Part shown: in pieces, positions 49,332-49,447 of the stretch
How the letters are laid out: every line of letters starts with the position of its first letter
Position numbering within the stretch: position 1 is the stretch's first letter
Origin: Holosporales bacterium
GTDB lineage: Bacteria > Pseudomonadota > Alphaproteobacteria > UBA3830 > JAIRWN01
Direction of reading: 5' to 3'
DNA length: 49,447 bases
NCBI GenBank assembly: GCA_031268985.1
Contig: JAIRWN010000014.1
Coordinates: 1-49,447, forward strand
Program-made: the position numbers and the translations under genes
Notes under the pieces: generated by a model
The model's database searches: none
Told to the model about the DNA's origin: nothing
Seen by the model: the letters and a program-made list of their open reading frames with translations, nothing else

Positions 49332-49447
49332 GAGTTTATCGAGGCTGCCAAGGTATTGAAGAGCAAGGGCATAAGAATGCTTTTGGTCGGCAGCCCTGAC
49401 CCAGAAAACCCCTCTTCGCTTTCCGAATCGCTCCTTGTCGACCTCGC
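49332..49447 (+). pseudogene. 5'-truncated GT4 glycosyltransferase fragment running off the window
   Basis: EFIEAAKVLKSKGIRMLLVGSPDPENPSSLSESLLVDL resembles the GT4 C-domain motif (F..AA..LK.KG...LVG.PD..NP.S); in-frame TGA just upstream. Confidence 0.65.

Noticed and set aside
1-49447. CRISPR arrays, rRNA genes, intact transposases
   Set aside because: Looked for regularly spaced direct repeats, rRNA motifs and transposase signatures; none recognised by eye

Overview
This 49.4 kb window is mostly a chromosomal housekeeping region. Gene content resembles an AT-leaning alphaproteobacterium, possibly host-associated; that placement is inference from content only. Recognisable genes include pntA-like, a parvulin PPIase, topA, rnpA, an MHS-type MFS transporter, glmS, glmU, ddl-ftsQ-ftsA, rfbA/rfbC, tilS, cpoB(ybgF), fabI, prs, argS, xthA, gltX, cysS, an ABC transporter with two substrate-binding paralogues, alaX, aspS, rpsF-rpsR-DUF2232-rplI, tRNA-Gln(TTG) and tRNA-Thr(GGT). 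Surface-glycan genes are interspersed: several GT4 enzymes, a GT-C-like protein next to a GT2-GtrA fusion, and a TIGR00180-like GT. The strongest unusual signal is a pair of tandem outer-membrane beta-barrel genes (7595-9369). Each is preceded by a run of exactly 13 G (gene strand) directly abutting a -10-like TATCTT/TATATT, which is the architecture expected of phase-variable promoters. Between the two genes lies a decayed copy of the topA 3' end, so the duplicated unit probably included the topA tail. Decay zones not in the ORF track include a frameshifted tyrosine-integrase relic beside tRNA-Thr, a multi-frameshift pseudogene plus an LRR fragment (41.5-42.4 kb), a NUDIX gene broken at an A-tract, and a 5'-truncated GT4 fragment at the right edge. 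No rRNA, CRISPR array or intact mobile element was seen.
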